Assembly (NCBI RefSeq): GCF_014155765.1
Contig: NZ_SCKT01000008.1
Span: 1-52,404, forward strand
Length of the DNA: 52,404 bases
Origin: Pantoea dispersa
GTDB taxonomy: Bacteria > Pseudomonadota > Gammaproteobacteria > Enterobacterales > Enterobacteriaceae
Direction of reading: 5' to 3'
Both the position numbers and the translations under genes were made by a program. Shown here piece by piece: positions 1-13,112 of the stretch; the first letter of the stretch is position 1; every line of letters starts with the position of its first letter. The notes under the pieces are model-generated. The model saw nothing but the letters and a program-made list of their open reading frames with translations. It was not told the origin of the DNA and made no database searches.

Positions 1-38
1 CCTGCTGAGCCGCCTGCGTTGCCGCTTTGCCGTCTCAG

Positions 39-75
39 TGGTGGCGCATTATAGGGAGTTAATTCTGGCTGACAA
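39..75 (-). promoter_or_regulatory. rRNA operon P1 promoter (rrn P1), reading out of the window
   Basis: Read on the minus strand there is TTGTCA (75-70), a 16-nt spacer and TATAAT (53-48). The GC-rich discriminator GCGCCACC follows, and the usual P1 start A falls at 39. The AT-rich stretch at 76-105 is a likely UP element. The sequence from -35 through the discriminator closely matches enterobacterial rrn P1 promoters as I remember them. In E. coli the rrnA operon follows hemG in the same direction, so a 16S rRNA gene should lie beyond the left edge. The short spacer and GC-rich discriminator are the known basis of growth-rate and ppGpp control. Confidence 0.9.
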
Positions 76-118
76 GGGTTTATTGCAAAAAAATGATCGT
101 TCGGCCTAAATTTCACCA

Positions 119-667
119 CTACGCGTTATTTTGCGGCAATTTGCCTGGTAACTGTGCGAAATCCTGGGCAAAACGCGTGACTTTCTCCCAGTCAGTGTAT
201 TCAACTTCTTTGGTGGTATCCGTTTCGCCGCCGGTCATACGCATAATGAACTGAATCATGATGCGATCGAACCAGCGATAGCGTGGATAGCGCAGCGCAC
301 CGGCAAACACCGCACAGCGATCCGGTTGCCACGGTGACTGCGCCAGGAACTTACGCGTATAGGCATTGGTTTCCGGCGTGCACTTATCGGCTTTGCGCGC
401 AGTAAGATTGACGCTGAAAAAGCCGCTGACGCGCTGCTGCAGTTCCGCCTTATGTTGCGTGACGAATTTCATCAGCTCGGGCTGGAAATGACCATAGCGG
501 ATCGAGGCACCAATCAGCACGCGATCATACTGTGCCCACTCCACCTGCGGTGCCTGCGCCAGATCCAGCACATCACACAGCTGCTGCGGTGTCAGCGTGC
601 GGGCAATACGCGCCGCGATTTCACGGGTTTGCCCGTCGCGGCTGGAATAAAGAATTAACGCTTTCAT
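119..667 (-). CDS. hemG: Menaquinone-dependent protoporphyrinogen IX dehydrogenase
   Basis: This 182-aa flavodoxin-like enzyme oxidises protoporphyrinogen IX to protoporphyrin IX and passes electrons to the quinone pool at the inner membrane. It is the penultimate step of haem synthesis. The N-terminal FMN phosphate loop reads SSRDGQTREIA, and the family motifs GASIRYGH and GALRYPRYRWFD are present. The length matches E. coli HemG (181 aa). I chose the ATG at 667 over the GTG at 670 because an AGGA sits 7 nt upstream of the ATG. It is the last gene of pepQ-yigZ-trkH-hemG, 17 bp after trkH. Confidence 0.95.
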   Translation of the reverse strand: MKALILYSSRDGQTREIAARIARTLTPQQLCDVLDLAQAPQVEWAQYDRVLIGASIRYGHFQPELMKFVTQHKAELQQRVSGFFSVNLTARKADKCTPETNAYTRKFLAQSPWQPDRCAVFAGALRYPRYRWFDRIMIQFIMRMTGGETDTTKEVEYTDWEKVTRFAQDFAQLPGKLPQNNA

Positions 668-684
668 CACTCATTCCTGTTTTA

Positions 685-2136
685 TTATTCGCGCCAGAAG
701 GTGGGCGTGAACAGCACCAGCAGCGTGAACACTTCAAGGCGTCCAAACAGCATGGTGGAGATTAAAATCCACTTGGCGACATCATTCATCGACGTGAAGT
801 TATCTGCCACCACACCCAGCCCCGGGCCAAGGTTATTCAGCGTCGCCGCCACCGCGGCGAAGGCCGAGAAGTCATCCACACCGGTGGCGATAATCGCCAG
901 CATGCTGACCAGAAACACCAGCGCGTAAGCCGAGAAAAAGCCCCACACCGCTTCGAGAATACGTTCCGGCAGCGCACGGTTGCCCAGCTTAATGGTATAG
1001 ACCGCATTGGGATGCACCAGGCGTTTCAGTTCGCGCGACCCTTGCTTGCACAGCAGCAGAATACGAATCACCTTCAGGCCACCGCCGGTCGAACCCGCCA
1101 TACCGCCGATAAAGGCTGAACACAGCAGCAGCACCGGCAGGAACAGCGGCCAGCGCGCAATACTGTCGGTGGTAAAGCCCGCCGTCGTCGCCATCGATAC
1201 CACCTGGAAAAACGCCTGATTGAGGGTTTGCCAGCCGCTGGAATAGACATTATGGAACCACAGCACCAGGGTACAAATCAGCACCAGCGTCAGCTGCACG
1301 CCAATGAACATGCGGAATTCCGGATCGCGCCAGTAGACTTTCAGGTTTCGCCCGCTGAGCAACGAGAAGTGCAGGCCGTAGTTACAGCCGGAGATCAGCA
1401 GGAAAATCGCCACGATGGTATTAATGGTCGGGCTATTGAAGTAGCCGATGCTGGCATCATGGGTAGAAAAACCGCCGATGGCAATGGTCGAAAAGCTGTG
1501 GCCGATAGCATCAAACATCGGCATGCCCGCCAGCCACAGCGCCAGCGCACAGGCCACCGTCAGCAGCACGTAAATCAGCCACAGGGTTTTCGCCGTTTCG
1601 GCAATGCGCGGGCGCATTTTGTTATCTTTCAGCGGTCCCGGCATCTCGGCGCGGTACAGCTGCATGCCGCCGACGCCGAGAATCGGCAGAATGGCCACCG
1701 CCAGCACGATGATCCCCATGCCGCCAAGCCACTGCAGCATCTGGCGATAGAACAGAATGGCTTTGGGCAGCGAGTCGAGCCCTACTAACGTAGTGGCACC
1801 GGTGGTGGTTAAGCCAGAGAACGATTCGAAGAAGGCGTCGGTCACCGACAGGTGTGGCTGCTCGGCGAAGATAAACGGCATTGCCCCCACGCTGCCCAGC
1901 ACGGTCCAGAACAGCACCACAATCAGAAAGCCTTCACGCGGTTTCAGCTCACTTTTTTGTTTGCGGTTGGGCCACCACAGCAGCGAACCGATGACGATCG
2001 CCATCATAAACGTCTGACTGAACGCGCGCCCGGCACCGTCGCGATAAATCAGGGCCACTAAGCCAGGCAGGATCATGGTTACCGAGAACAGAATCACCAG
2101 CAGGCCCACGATGCGGGTAATGGCGCGAAAATGCAT
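685..2136 (-). CDS. trkH: Trk system potassium uptake protein TrkH
   Basis: Inner-membrane potassium channel subunit that works with the cytoplasmic TrkA regulator. The 483-aa length equals the E. coli protein. Four membrane-pore-membrane repeats are visible, each with a selectivity-filter glycine segment: SGLTTTGATTL near residue 110, STIAIGGFSTHD near 215, MATTAGFTTDS near 318 and TLNNLGPGLG near 435. Hydrophobic helices alternate along the whole protein. It lies between yigZ (27 bp upstream) and hemG (17 bp downstream) on the same strand, as in E. coli. Confidence 0.96.
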   Translation of the reverse strand: MHFRAITRIVGLLVILFSVTMILPGLVALIYRDGAGRAFSQTFMMAIVIGSLLWWPNRKQKSELKPREGFLIVVLFWTVLGSVGAMPFIFAEQPHLSVTDAFFESFSGLTTTGATTLVGLDSLPKAILFYRQMLQWLGGMGIIVLAVAILPILGVGGMQLYRAEMPGPLKDNKMRPRIAETAKTLWLIYVLLTVACALALWLAGMPMFDAIGHSFSTIAIGGFSTHDASIGYFNSPTINTIVAIFLLISGCNYGLHFSLLSGRNLKVYWRDPEFRMFIGVQLTLVLICTLVLWFHNVYSSGWQTLNQAFFQVVSMATTAGFTTDSIARWPLFLPVLLLCSAFIGGMAGSTGGGLKVIRILLLCKQGSRELKRLVHPNAVYTIKLGNRALPERILEAVWGFFSAYALVFLVSMLAIIATGVDDFSAFAAVAATLNNLGPGLGVVADNFTSMNDVAKWILISTMLFGRLEVFTLLVLFTPTFWRE

Positions 2137-2163
2137 TCAGCCGTTTCCTTTAAACAGATGCGG

Positions 2164-2781
2164 TTAGTTGTCCAGCGGGATCAGCGCCAAAGCGCCCCGG
2201 CTGTAATCAGAAAGGTTTTGCCTGAAGCCATCAATCTGCGGATGGGGCAACGCCAGACGTAGCGTAATGCGATCCTGATAATGGCTCTGTTCAATGCTGC
2301 CGTCAAAACGCTGCAGCAGGCGCTCTATATCGCTCAGTTGCGCATAGTCACACTGCAGGGTGAAACATTGCATCGGCACTTTACGCTGGCGCGCCAGCAG
2401 CTTCAGCCCCTGCTGCACGCCGCCACCGTAGGCTTTCACCAGCCCGCCGGTGCCCAGCATGATACCGCCATAATAGCGCACCACCACGGCGGTGATCTCG
2501 CCCACGCCGCTGCCCATCAGCTGCGCCAGCATCGGCTTACCGGCCGTGCCGGAGGGTTCGCCATCGTCAGAAAACCCCAGCTGTTGTGAATCATCGGGCG
2601 CGCCCGCCACCCAGGCCCAGCAGTGATGCCGCGCGGTCGGGTGTTCGTGCTTTACCTGCTGCACAAAGGCGCGCGCAGCGGCCACCCCATCGGTATGCGC
2701 CAGCAGGGTAATAAAGCGGCTCTTTTTGATGGTCTCCTCGCTGAGACTGACGGCCTCAGCGGGAATGTCGTAAGCGTCCAT
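2164..2781 (-). CDS. yigZ: IMPACT-family protein YigZ
   Basis: 205-aa member of the YigZ/IMPACT family. The N-terminal UPF0029 domain carries HHCWAWV, SDDGEPSGTAGKPML and VVVRYYGGIMLGTGGLVKAY. A smaller C-terminal domain follows from about residue 140. The biochemical role is not settled: the eukaryotic relative IMPACT acts on translation control, but a bacterial function is not established. Its ATG overlaps the pepQ stop by one base (TGATG), which indicates translational coupling. Confidence 0.93.
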   Translation of the reverse strand: MDAYDIPAEAVSLSEETIKKSRFITLLAHTDGVAAARAFVQQVKHEHPTARHHCWAWVAGAPDDSQQLGFSDDGEPSGTAGKPMLAQLMGSGVGEITAVVVRYYGGIMLGTGGLVKAYGGGVQQGLKLLARQRKVPMQCFTLQCDYAQLSDIERLLQRFDGSIEQSHYQDRITLRLALPHPQIDGFRQNLSDYSRGALALIPLDN

Positions 2782-4112
2782 CAGGCCAGATGCAAGTCAC
2801 GCGTCATGTTTTCGATGCGGCTGGCGTGAATCACCACATTATCCTCGATACGAATGCCCCCGTACGGCTTCAGGGCATCAATCGCCTGCCAGTCAAAGTG
2901 CTGACTAAACTTACCGCTGCGCAGCGGCGCCAGCAGTGAATCGATAATATAGAAGCCCGGTTCAATGGTCAGCACCATGCCCGGCTGCAGTACCCGCGTA
3001 CAGCGCAGATAAGGATACTGCGATGGCGCCGCCAGATGCGTGCCGCTGTCGTCCTGCATAAACCCGGCAACGTCGTGCACCTGCAGGCCGAGCGGATGGC
3101 CGAGACCGTGCGGCATAAACGGCCCGGTGAGATTTTCCGCCACCAGCGTCTCTTCGCTTAGCCCCTGCACCAGTTCAAACTTCAGCAGCAGACGCGCGAT
3201 ACGCTGATGCATTTGCAGATGGTAATCGGTATAGCGCACGCCGGCTTTCAGCGTGGCGATCAGCGCCAGCTCTTCTTTATTCATCGCAGCAACCATTTCC
3301 GCGTAGCGCGTTTTGCTCTGCGCCGCGTAGCTGCGCGTCAGGTCTGCCGCATAGCCAAGATACTCTGCGCCGGCATCTATCAGGAAGCTGTGACGTTTCG
3401 CCGGCGGCTGATGGTCAAGCCGGGTGTAGTGCAGCACCGCAGCATGTTCATTCAGCGCGATGATATTGCCATACGGTACATCAATGTCACGGTGGCCGGT
3501 GGCGGTCAGATAGGCAAGATTGATATCAAACTCGCTCATGCCGGAGAAGAACGCCTCTTTCGCTGCGCGATGGCCTGCCACCGCCAGCTTCTGCGCTTCG
3601 CGCATACAGGCCAGCTCGTAATCGGTTTTGATGCTGCGATGATAATGCAGGAAGTCGATCACGCCCTGAGGATTGATCCCCTCGCTGCGGATGCCCAGTT
3701 GGGTGGCGCGGGACGGTACCGGCCCGATATAGGCCACATTGTCGCGCTGTGCCGGCAACAGCTGAGCGATATCGTCAGCGTTTTTCAGGCCGATGACCTC
3801 GACATCCTGGGTCCAGAAGCTGTCCGGCAGTGGCTCGACGTTGTGCCAGTAATCGACCGGCGAGTAGAACCACAGTTTGGGTTTATTCACGCCATCGATC
3901 CACAGCCAGCAGTTGGGCACCTGGGTCACTGGCACCCAGGCTTTAAACTGGGGATTCACCTTAAACGGATAGTCATGATCGTCAAGAAATACGGTCAGCA
4001 ACTCGCCTGAATGAATCAGCATGGCGTCCAGCTTAAAGCGCGCCAGCACCTGTTGCGCACGCTGCTGCAGCGTTGAGATATGCGCGTGATACAGGGTTTT
4101 CAGTGAATCCAT
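2781..4112 (-). CDS. pepQ: Xaa-Pro dipeptidase (prolidase)
   Basis: Cytoplasmic M24B metallopeptidase that cleaves dipeptides with a C-terminal proline. It has 443 aa, as in E. coli. The dinuclear metal site is present in order: [17 protein letters not shown] gives the two Asp ligands, [12 protein letters not shown] the His, TIEPGFYI a Glu and GIRIEDNVV the last Glu. I chose the internal ATG at 4112 ([11 protein letters not shown]) over an upstream in-frame start because the family begins there and the extra 54 codons would cross the shared pepQ-fadB promoter region. First gene of the pepQ-yigZ-trkH-hemG run. Confidence 0.95.
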   Translation of the reverse strand: MDSLKTLYHAHISTLQQRAQQVLARFKLDAMLIHSGELLTVFLDDHDYPFKVNPQFKAWVPVTQVPNCWLWIDGVNKPKLWFYSPVDYWHNVEPLPDSFWTQDVEVIGLKNADDIAQLLPAQRDNVAYIGPVPSRATQLGIRSEGINPQGVIDFLHYHRSIKTDYELACMREAQKLAVAGHRAAKEAFFSGMSEFDINLAYLTATGHRDIDVPYGNIIALNEHAAVLHYTRLDHQPPAKRHSFLIDAGAEYLGYAADLTRSYAAQSKTRYAEMVAAMNKEELALIATLKAGVRYTDYHLQMHQRIARLLLKFELVQGLSEETLVAENLTGPFMPHGLGHPLGLQVHDVAGFMQDDSGTHLAAPSQYPYLRCTRVLQPGMVLTIEPGFYIIDSLLAPLRSGKFSQHFDWQAIDALKPYGGIRIEDNVVIHASRIENMTRDLHLA

Positions 4113-4254
4113 GGACTTGTCTCCGATGTCGCGAAAGTGGCGGCAGTGTAGCACAGCCGCGCGGGGGATGCCGTGCTGCGCGCGCTGTGATCGCCGTATC
4201 AAATAAGCAAACTCTCGTTTGCAAAAAATTAACATGACACCCACACTCCTGATC

Positions 4255-4271
4255 ATCTGGTATGACCAGAT
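4255..4271. promoter_or_regulatory. FadR operator upstream of fadB
   Basis: ATCTGGTATGACCAGAT is a perfect 7-bp inverted repeat with a 3-bp centre. It matches the FadR recognition pattern and differs at one base from the E. coli fadB operator as I recall it. It ends 26 bp before the fadB ATG, where bound FadR would block fadBA transcription until long-chain acyl-CoA releases it. Confidence 0.9.
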
Positions 4272-4297
4272 CACCTTTCGCGTTTCAGGAGACGGAC

Positions 4298-7655
<3,358 letters not shown>

Positions 7656-7683
7656 TACGTTGACCACTACACTTGCACGTGTT

Positions 7684-7708
7684 CCCGCCCAACCGGGCGG
7701 GCTTTTTT
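7684..7708 (+). terminator. Rho-independent terminator of fadBA
   Basis: Perfect 7-bp stem CCCGCCC/GGGCGGG with an AACC loop, followed by C and six T on the plus strand. It lies 28 bp after the fadA stop, between convergent fadA and fre. The minus-strand reading has no T tract, so it serves fadA. Confidence 0.92.
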
Positions 7709-7741
7709 GCAGCAGCACGTGCATGCGCACCATGTCACGCA

Positions 7742-8443
7742 TCAGATAAAGGCAAACGCATCGCCATACATCTGCGCTTCTAACGCACCACGTTCGGCAC
7801 AGAAGCGCTCGCGGGCAATTTTTGCCATCTCAAACCGGCCAGCAATATAGATATCGTGTCCGCTCAGGCTGGCATAGTCCTGCATCACCGCGGTCAGCAC
7901 CGTGCCGCTGCGCCCCTGCCAGTCCTCCGCTGGCTGCTCCACCACCGGAATCACTTTCAGGTTCGGATGCTTCACCGCCAGCGCATTGAGCTCATCCAGA
8001 TCGTACAGATGTCTCAGCTCGCGGCCGCCCCAGTAGATAGCGATATCGCGATCCGGCTGCTGCGCCAGCGCGGTCAGCAGAATCGAACGCGCATAGGAGA
8101 AGCCGGTGCCGCCGGCAATCAGCACAATCGGCCGCGCGCTGTCTTCACGCAGCCAGGCGTCGCCGTGCGGCATATCCACGGTGATCTGCCGATCGTTTTT
8201 GATGCGATCCATCACCGCCATGGCGTACAGGTTCAGCTCTGAGGCACCAATGTGCAGCTCAATGATGTCCTTTTCCATTGGCGTCGATGCCAGCGAAAAC
8301 GGGCGCTTGTCGCGCTCATCCATCACCACCATCAGATACTGGCCGGCGCGGAAGCTAAAATCCGCCGCTGGAATTAACCGCACGCGGTAAACCGTGTCCG
8401 TAATTGCTTCAACCGAAGTCACTTTGCAGCTTAACGTCGTCAT
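7742..8443 (-). CDS. fre: NAD(P)H-flavin reductase
   Basis: 233-aa flavin reductase, same length as E. coli Fre. It reduces free FMN or FAD with NAD(P)H and supplies reduced flavin, which the UbiD/UbiX prenyl-FMN route needs. The ferredoxin-reductase fold is clear: the flavin-binding RPFSLAS segment is near residue 47, and the NAD(P)-binding [18 protein letters not shown] is near residue 105, followed by IYWGGRE. It lies 31 bp downstream of ubiD on the same strand, so the two are probably cotranscribed. Confidence 0.95.
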   Translation of the reverse strand: MTTLSCKVTSVEAITDTVYRVRLIPAADFSFRAGQYLMVVMDERDKRPFSLASTPMEKDIIELHIGASELNLYAMAVMDRIKNDRQITVDMPHGDAWLREDSARPIVLIAGGTGFSYARSILLTALAQQPDRDIAIYWGGRELRHLYDLDELNALAVKHPNLKVIPVVEQPAEDWQGRSGTVLTAVMQDYASLSGHDIYIAGRFEMAKIARERFCAERGALEAQMYGDAFAFI

Positions 8444-8474
8444 AGGTGCCCTTTTTTATGGTTCTCAGCCGCCA

Positions 8475-9959
8475 TCAGCGCTGCGGCGGCTCGGCAAAGA
8501 TCGCTAACTCATCCCAGATTGCATCAATACGCGCCGTAACCGCAGGATCTTTCACAATCGGCGTCCCCCATTCACGCTGGGTTTCACCCGGCCACTTGTT
8601 GGTGGCATCCAGTCCCATCTTCGAGCCAAGTCCGGAAACCGGCGAAGCGAAGTCGAGATAGTCAATTGGCGTGTTTTCTACCAGTACCGTATCGCGCGCC
8701 GGATCCATCCGCGTGGTGATGGCCCAAATCACGTCGTTCCAGTCACGCGCGTTGACGTCATCGTCACACACAATCACAAACTTGGTGTACATAAACTGGC
8801 GCAGGAACGACCACACGCCGAACATCACGCGCTTGGCGTGACCGGCATACTGTTTTTTAATCGTCACTACCGCGAGGCGATAAGAGCAGCCTTCCGGCGG
8901 CAGGTAGAAATCCACAATCTCCGGGAACTGTTTGATCAGAATCGGCACCAGCACTTCGTTCAGCGCCACGCCCAGTACCGCGGGTTCATCCGGCGGACGG
9001 CCGGTGTAGGTGGAGTGGTAAATCGGGTTGCGCCGCTGGGTCACGTGCGTCACGGTAAACACCGGGAAGCTGTCTACTTCATTGTAGTAGCCGGTGTGAT
9101 CGCCGTACGGCCCTTCCGGCGCCATGTCGCCCGGTTCGATGTAGCCTTCCAGCACGATTTCGGCGCTGGCCGGCACTTCCAGATCGTTCGAGACGCACTT
9201 CACCACCTCGGTTTTGTTGCCGCGCAGCAGACCGGCAAACGCATATTCCGATAGCGTATCCGGCACCGGCGTCACCGCGCCAAGAATGGTGGCCGGATCG
9301 GCGCCCAGCGCCACCGCCACCGGGAAGCGTTCACCGGGATGCGCTTTGCACCACTCCTGGAAATCCAGCGCGCCACCGCGATGCGACAGCCAGCGCATGA
9401 TCACCCGATTTTTACCAATCACCTGCTGACGATAAATGCCGAGATTCTGCCGCTCTTTATGCGGTCCGCGTGAGACGGTTAAACCCCAGGTAATCAGCGG
9501 CGCCGCATCGCCCGGCCAGCATTTCATGACCGGGATGCGCGCCAGGTCGACCTCGTCACCGCTGAAAATCTCTTCCTGACACGGCGCATTACGCAGCCGT
9601 TTGGTCGGCATGTTCAGCACCTGTTTGAACTGCGGCATCTTATCGAACAGGTCGCGGAACCCCTTCGGCGGCTCCGGCTCTTTCAGAAACGCCAGCAGCT
9701 TACCCACTTCGCGTAGCGCGCTGACCTCTTCCTGGCCCATACCCATCGCCACGCGCTTCGGCGTGCCAAACAGGTTGCACAGCACCGGCATGCTGTAGCC
9801 CTTCGGGTTTTCGAACAGCAGCGCCGGGCCACCGGCCCGCAGCGTGCGGTCGGCGATTTCGGTCATCTCGAGGACAGGATCGATCTCCTGAGTGATGCGC
9901 TTTAACTCGCCGCGCTGTTCCAGCAGCGCGAGAAAGTCTCGTAAATCCTGATATTTCAT
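8475..9959 (-). CDS. ubiD: 4-hydroxy-3-polyprenylbenzoate decarboxylase
   Basis: 494-aa prenylated-FMN-dependent decarboxylase of ubiquinone synthesis (E. coli 497 aa). Family signatures include [57 protein letters not shown] and GDHTGYY, which carry the conserved Arg/Glu/Asp residues around the cofactor. The start [10 protein letters not shown] matches the family. An acidic-metal segment [16 protein letters not shown] is near residue 400. fre follows 31 bp downstream. Confidence 0.96.
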   Translation of the reverse strand: MKYQDLRDFLALLEQRGELKRITQEIDPVLEMTEIADRTLRAGGPALLFENPKGYSMPVLCNLFGTPKRVAMGMGQEEVSALREVGKLLAFLKEPEPPKGFRDLFDKMPQFKQVLNMPTKRLRNAPCQEEIFSGDEVDLARIPVMKCWPGDAAPLITWGLTVSRGPHKERQNLGIYRQQVIGKNRVIMRWLSHRGGALDFQEWCKAHPGERFPVAVALGADPATILGAVTPVPDTLSEYAFAGLLRGNKTEVVKCVSNDLEVPASAEIVLEGYIEPGDMAPEGPYGDHTGYYNEVDSFPVFTVTHVTQRRNPIYHSTYTGRPPDEPAVLGVALNEVLVPILIKQFPEIVDFYLPPEGCSYRLAVVTIKKQYAGHAKRVMFGVWSFLRQFMYTKFVIVCDDDVNARDWNDVIWAITTRMDPARDTVLVENTPIDYLDFASPVSGLGSKMGLDATNKWPGETQREWGTPIVKDPAVTARIDAIWDELAIFAEPPQR

Positions 9960-10032
9960 GCGGCGTTAGTCTTCCGGCCAGAGTGAAGCGTCATTATAAG
10001 TTTGTTCACGCCAGCGTGTTTGAGTTTCTGCG

Positions 10033-10764
10033 TCAGGCGGGCTGACAGGAAAACGGCACCAGCGACTGCAGGGCCAGCACATCGTGATAAGCGGCAATCG
10101 CTTCACCGTGACGGAACACTTTGAAATCTTCACCGCGCGCGCTGTAGTAGCGCAGACGGTTCTCACTGACGTGCAGGAAGCTGGCTTCCCGCAGCGCAAT
10201 CACCGACTCCTGCGGATTCACCGCGCAGAATTCGGCCAGACGCTCATCACGGGTTTCGCCCATGTGGCCGCTGACGTGCGCATCGAGATAGTGAGGATTG
10301 ATTTGCACCGGGAACAGCCCCAGCGCAGGCAGCACCACGCTGCTGCGTACCGGCATATCATTGGTGGTGCGAATCGACGGTGTCGCCACGTTGCAGCCCG
10401 CGCTCCAGCCAACGTAAGGGACGTCGCGCTCGCGCACTGCGCGCTGAATCGCCACGATCAGCCCCTGCTCGTGCAGCATCTGGTTCAGCAGCCAGGTATT
10501 GCCGCCGCTCACCAGAATCAGCTCCGCCTGCTCAATGGCCGCAACCGGTGTCTCGAACTCGTGTACCGTGCGCACCGGAATGCCCAGTGACTGAGACAAC
10601 GCCTGCGCACGCTGGGCGTGATCGTCACGAATAATGGCATAGGGCACCAGCACCGCCGAGGTGATGCCGCGCTGGGCAATCATCGCGTGCAGCTGCGGAT
10701 GCGCATAGCTCAGCAGCGGCGCATCGTCGGCCACTTTGCCATTGCTCAGTAAAAACAGTTCCAT
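10033..10764 (-). CDS. pepE: Alpha-aspartyl dipeptidase (peptidase E)
   Basis: 243-aa member of peptidase family S51, which hydrolyses dipeptides with N-terminal aspartate in the cytoplasm. The nucleophile Ser sits in YVGWSAGCNVA near residue 120. The conserved RTTNDMP and FPVQINPHYLDAHVSGHMGETRDER follow, the latter holding the catalytic His. It is 14 aa longer than E. coli PepE (229 aa), partly through a divergent C-terminus. In E. coli pepE lies elsewhere and rfaH is next to ubiD, so this is an insertion into the conserved order. The ATG at 10764 has AAGGACGG upstream. Divergent from rfaH. Confidence 0.9.
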   Translation of the reverse strand: MELFLLSNGKVADDAPLLSYAHPQLHAMIAQRGITSAVLVPYAIIRDDHAQRAQALSQSLGIPVRTVHEFETPVAAIEQAELILVSGGNTWLLNQMLHEQGLIVAIQRAVRERDVPYVGWSAGCNVATPSIRTTNDMPVRSSVVLPALGLFPVQINPHYLDAHVSGHMGETRDERLAEFCAVNPQESVIALREASFLHVSENRLRYYSARGEDFKVFRHGEAIAAYHDVLALQSLVPFSCQPA

Positions 10765-10973
10765 CAGCCCGTCCTTTTTCTTCGTCTAATGGGTTGGCAG
10801 TCTGATACAGATGATCGCCAGACGTCAATTTTCTTGCTGAAAAGCGTTAGTTCGCCGCACCAATCGGAAAATTCGTAGAGATTTTTCTTGTGTGACCGGG
10901 TTTCCGGCCGCCGATGCGCTATAACTCTGACAACAGGTTTGTTATTCTTAGCGTCCATTATTTGGGAGCAGTT

Positions 10974-11462
10974 ATGGAATCCTGGTACTTACTCTATTGC
11001 AAACGTGGTCAGCTGTTGCGCGCGAAGGAGCATCTTGAGCGGCAGGAGGTGAATTGCCTCAGCCCGATGATCGCTCTGGAAAAGATTGTGCGCGGCAAAC
11101 GCACCACCGTGAGTGAGCCGCTGTTTCCCAACTATCTGTTTATCGAATTCGATCCGGAAGCGATTCACACCACCACCATCAGCAGCACGCGCGGCGTCAG
11201 CCACTTTGTGCGCTTTGGTGCCATGCCCGCGACGGTGCCGTATGAAGTGATCGAAGCGCTGCAAACTGATGCGCCGCAGATCCTGCTGGATCCGGAAACG
11301 CCGCAGGTCGGTGATGAAGTGCTGATCACCGACGGCACCTTTGAAGGGCTGCGCGCTATTTTTGCCGAGCCCGATGGTGAAACCCGCTCAATCCTGCTGC
11401 TTAACCTGCTGAATAAACAGGTGATGCGCAGCGTGGACAACAAGCAGTTCCGTAAGGTTTAA
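10974..11462 (+). CDS. rfaH: Transcription antitermination protein RfaH
   Basis: 162-aa NusG paralogue, same length as E. coli RfaH. Recruited at ops elements in paused RNA polymerase, it suppresses Rho termination in long LPS, capsule and similar operons and couples ribosomes through its fold-switching KOW domain. The N-terminal NGN domain reads [15 protein letters not shown] and [12 protein letters not shown]. The KOW domain (about 110-162) reads [18 protein letters not shown] and ends LLNLLNKQ. The ATG at 10974 matches the family; an in-frame start at 10914 would add 20 unrelated residues. Its last 4 bp overlap the convergent tatD stop. Confidence 0.96.
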   Translation: MESWYLLYCKRGQLLRAKEHLERQEVNCLSPMIALEKIVRGKRTTVSEPLFPNYLFIEFDPEAIHTTTISSTRGVSHFVRFGAMPATVPYEVIEALQTDAPQILLDPETPQVGDEVLITDGTFEGLRAIFAEPDGETRSILLLNLLNKQVMRSVDNKQFRKV

Positions 11463-12241
11463 GCCAGCCTGAATAGCTGACGTGCGTTGTGGTCGACGCG
11501 TGCCGCCAGTGCGTCTGGCTGTTCACCACGCCAGTGCGCCACCTGCTGAACGATATGCGGCAGAAAGCAGGGTTCGTTACGGCGCGAGGTCGGACGCGGA
11601 CGCATATCGCGCGGCAGCAGATAGGGCGCGTCGGTCTCCAGCAGCAGACGATCTGCCGGAATCAGCGGCAGCATGTCACGCAGTGCCATTCCGCGCCGTT
11701 CATCGCACACCCAGCCGGTAATGCCCACCGATAAACCCAGCGCCAGGCAGGCTTCCAGCTCGTCACGCGTGCCGGTAAAACAGTGCACCACCGCGCCCAC
11801 CAGTTTCGGCAGCCACGGCTGCAGCACCGCCAGAAAACGTTCATGCGCCTCACGACAGTGTAAAAACACCGGCAGCTGCAGTTCCGCCGCCAGCTGGAGC
11901 TGCGCATCAAACGCGTACTCCTGCTGCTCGTGCGCGGAAAGATTACGGTTGAAGTCGAGTCCGCATTCACCAATCGCCACCACCTGCTCGCTGTCAGCCA
12001 GGCGGCGCAGCGTACTGGCGGTTTCCGCCGACCACTCGCTGGCATGATGCGGGTGCACGCCGGCGGTCGACCAGCAGTAGCCCGCGTGCCGGGTCGCCAG
12101 CTGACGCGCCTGCTGGCTCTCCAGGGCATTGGTGCCGGTGATTAACAGGCCGGTGACGCCTGCTTCGCGCGCGCGTTTTACCACCTGATCGCGATCTTTT
12201 GCGAATTGCGTGCTGGTCAGGTTTACACCGATATCAAACAT
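11459..12241 (-). CDS. tatD: 3'-5' ssDNA/RNA exonuclease TatD
   Basis: 260-aa metal-dependent nuclease of the TatD family, implicated in DNA repair and RNA quality control rather than in Tat export. The enteric N-terminus [18 protein letters not shown] is followed by [53 protein letters not shown] and [17 protein letters not shown]. These supply the His/Glu/Asp metal ligands. It lies downstream of tatC on the same strand, but a terminator at 12277-12302 separates them, so much of its expression may be independent of tatABC. Confidence 0.95.
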   Translation of the reverse strand: MFDIGVNLTSTQFAKDRDQVVKRAREAGVTGLLITGTNALESQQARQLATRHAGYCWSTAGVHPHHASEWSAETASTLRRLADSEQVVAIGECGLDFNRNLSAHEQQEYAFDAQLQLAAELQLPVFLHCREAHERFLAVLQPWLPKLVGAVVHCFTGTRDELEACLALGLSVGITGWVCDERRGMALRDMLPLIPADRLLLETDAPYLLPRDMRPRPTSRRNEPCFLPHIVQQVAHWRGEQPDALAARVDHNARQLFRLA

Positions 12242-12276
12242 GTTTGCTCCCCATTCCGTCTTAAAGCGACGGATAG

Positions 12277-12302
12277 AAAAACCGCCCGGCAGGCGGGCGG
12301 TT
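12277..12302 (-). terminator. Rho-independent terminator after tatC
   Basis: AACCGCCCG/CGGGCGGTT (12280-12288 and 12294-12302) is a 9-bp perfect stem with a 5-nt loop. On the minus strand it runs into TTTTT (last base about 12277). It lies in the 107-bp gap between the tatC stop and the tatD start and should end most tatABC transcripts there. Confidence 0.85.
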
Positions 12303-12348
12303 AAGATTCATCATCACCCCATCAGCGGGATGCCCTGCATAAAAGACA

Positions 12349-13110
12349 TCAGGCGTCGGGGTTCTGTTCCTCATCGTCTGCCGCCTGACGTCCTTTACCC
12401 ACATAGTAGCGGGAGAAGAATACGCCGACTTCAAACAGGCAGTACATCGGAATAGCGAGCAAAGTTTGCGAGAAAACGTCCGGCGGTGTGAGCAACATCC
12501 CAACCACGAACGCGCCGACCAGAATATACGGCCGTTTCTTTTTCAGATCGTCCGGGCTGGTAATGCCGGTCCAGCACAGCAGCACGATGGCAATCGGTAC
12601 CTCAAACGCCACGCCAAACGCCATGAACAGCGTCATGACAAAGTCGAGGTAGTTAGTGATGTCCGTGGCGATGGTGACGCCCTGCGGCGCGGTTTTGGCG
12701 AAGAAGCCAAATGCCAGCGGGAACACAATGAAGTAGGCAAAGGCCACGCCGACATAAAACAGCAGCGTACTGGAGAACAGCAGCGGCATCACCAGGCGGC
12801 GCTCATGGCGATACAGCGCGGGGGCGACAAACGCCCAGACCTGATAAAGAATCACCGGCACCGCAAGAAACACCGACACAATGATGGTCAGTTTGATCGG
12901 CGTAAAGAACGGTGAGGCCACGTCGGTGGCGATCATGCTGGCGCCGGCGGGCATCTGGCTAATCAGCGGCGCTGCCACCGCGTGATAGATGTCGTTGGCG
13001 AAGTAAACCAGACACAGGAAGATAACAAACACCGCGATGATGCAGTTCAGCAGACGCTTGCGCAGCTCAATCAGGTGGCTGATGAGCGGTTGGGTATCTT
13101 CAACGGCCAT
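12349..13110 (-). CDS. tatC: Sec-independent protein translocase subunit TatC
   Basis: 253-aa integral membrane receptor of the twin-arginine pathway. It binds signal peptides together with TatB and forms the core of the translocon. Six hydrophobic helices are visible. The cytoplasmic N-terminus [14 protein letters not shown] carries the conserved Glu, and further family motifs are [22 protein letters not shown] and [17 protein letters not shown]. The cytoplasmic tail is acidic and polar ([10 protein letters not shown]). It starts 2 bp after the tatB stop. Confidence 0.96.
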   Translation of the reverse strand: MAVEDTQPLISHLIELRKRLLNCIIAVFVIFLCLVYFANDIYHAVAAPLISQMPAGASMIATDVASPFFTPIKLTIIVSVFLAVPVILYQVWAFVAPALYRHERRLVMPLLFSSTLLFYVGVAFAYFIVFPLAFGFFAKTAPQGVTIATDITNYLDFVMTLFMAFGVAFEVPIAIVLLCWTGITSPDDLKKKRPYILVGAFVVGMLLTPPDVFSQTLLAIPMYCLFEVGVFFSRYYVGKGRQAADDEEQNPDA

Positions 13111-13112
13111 GT

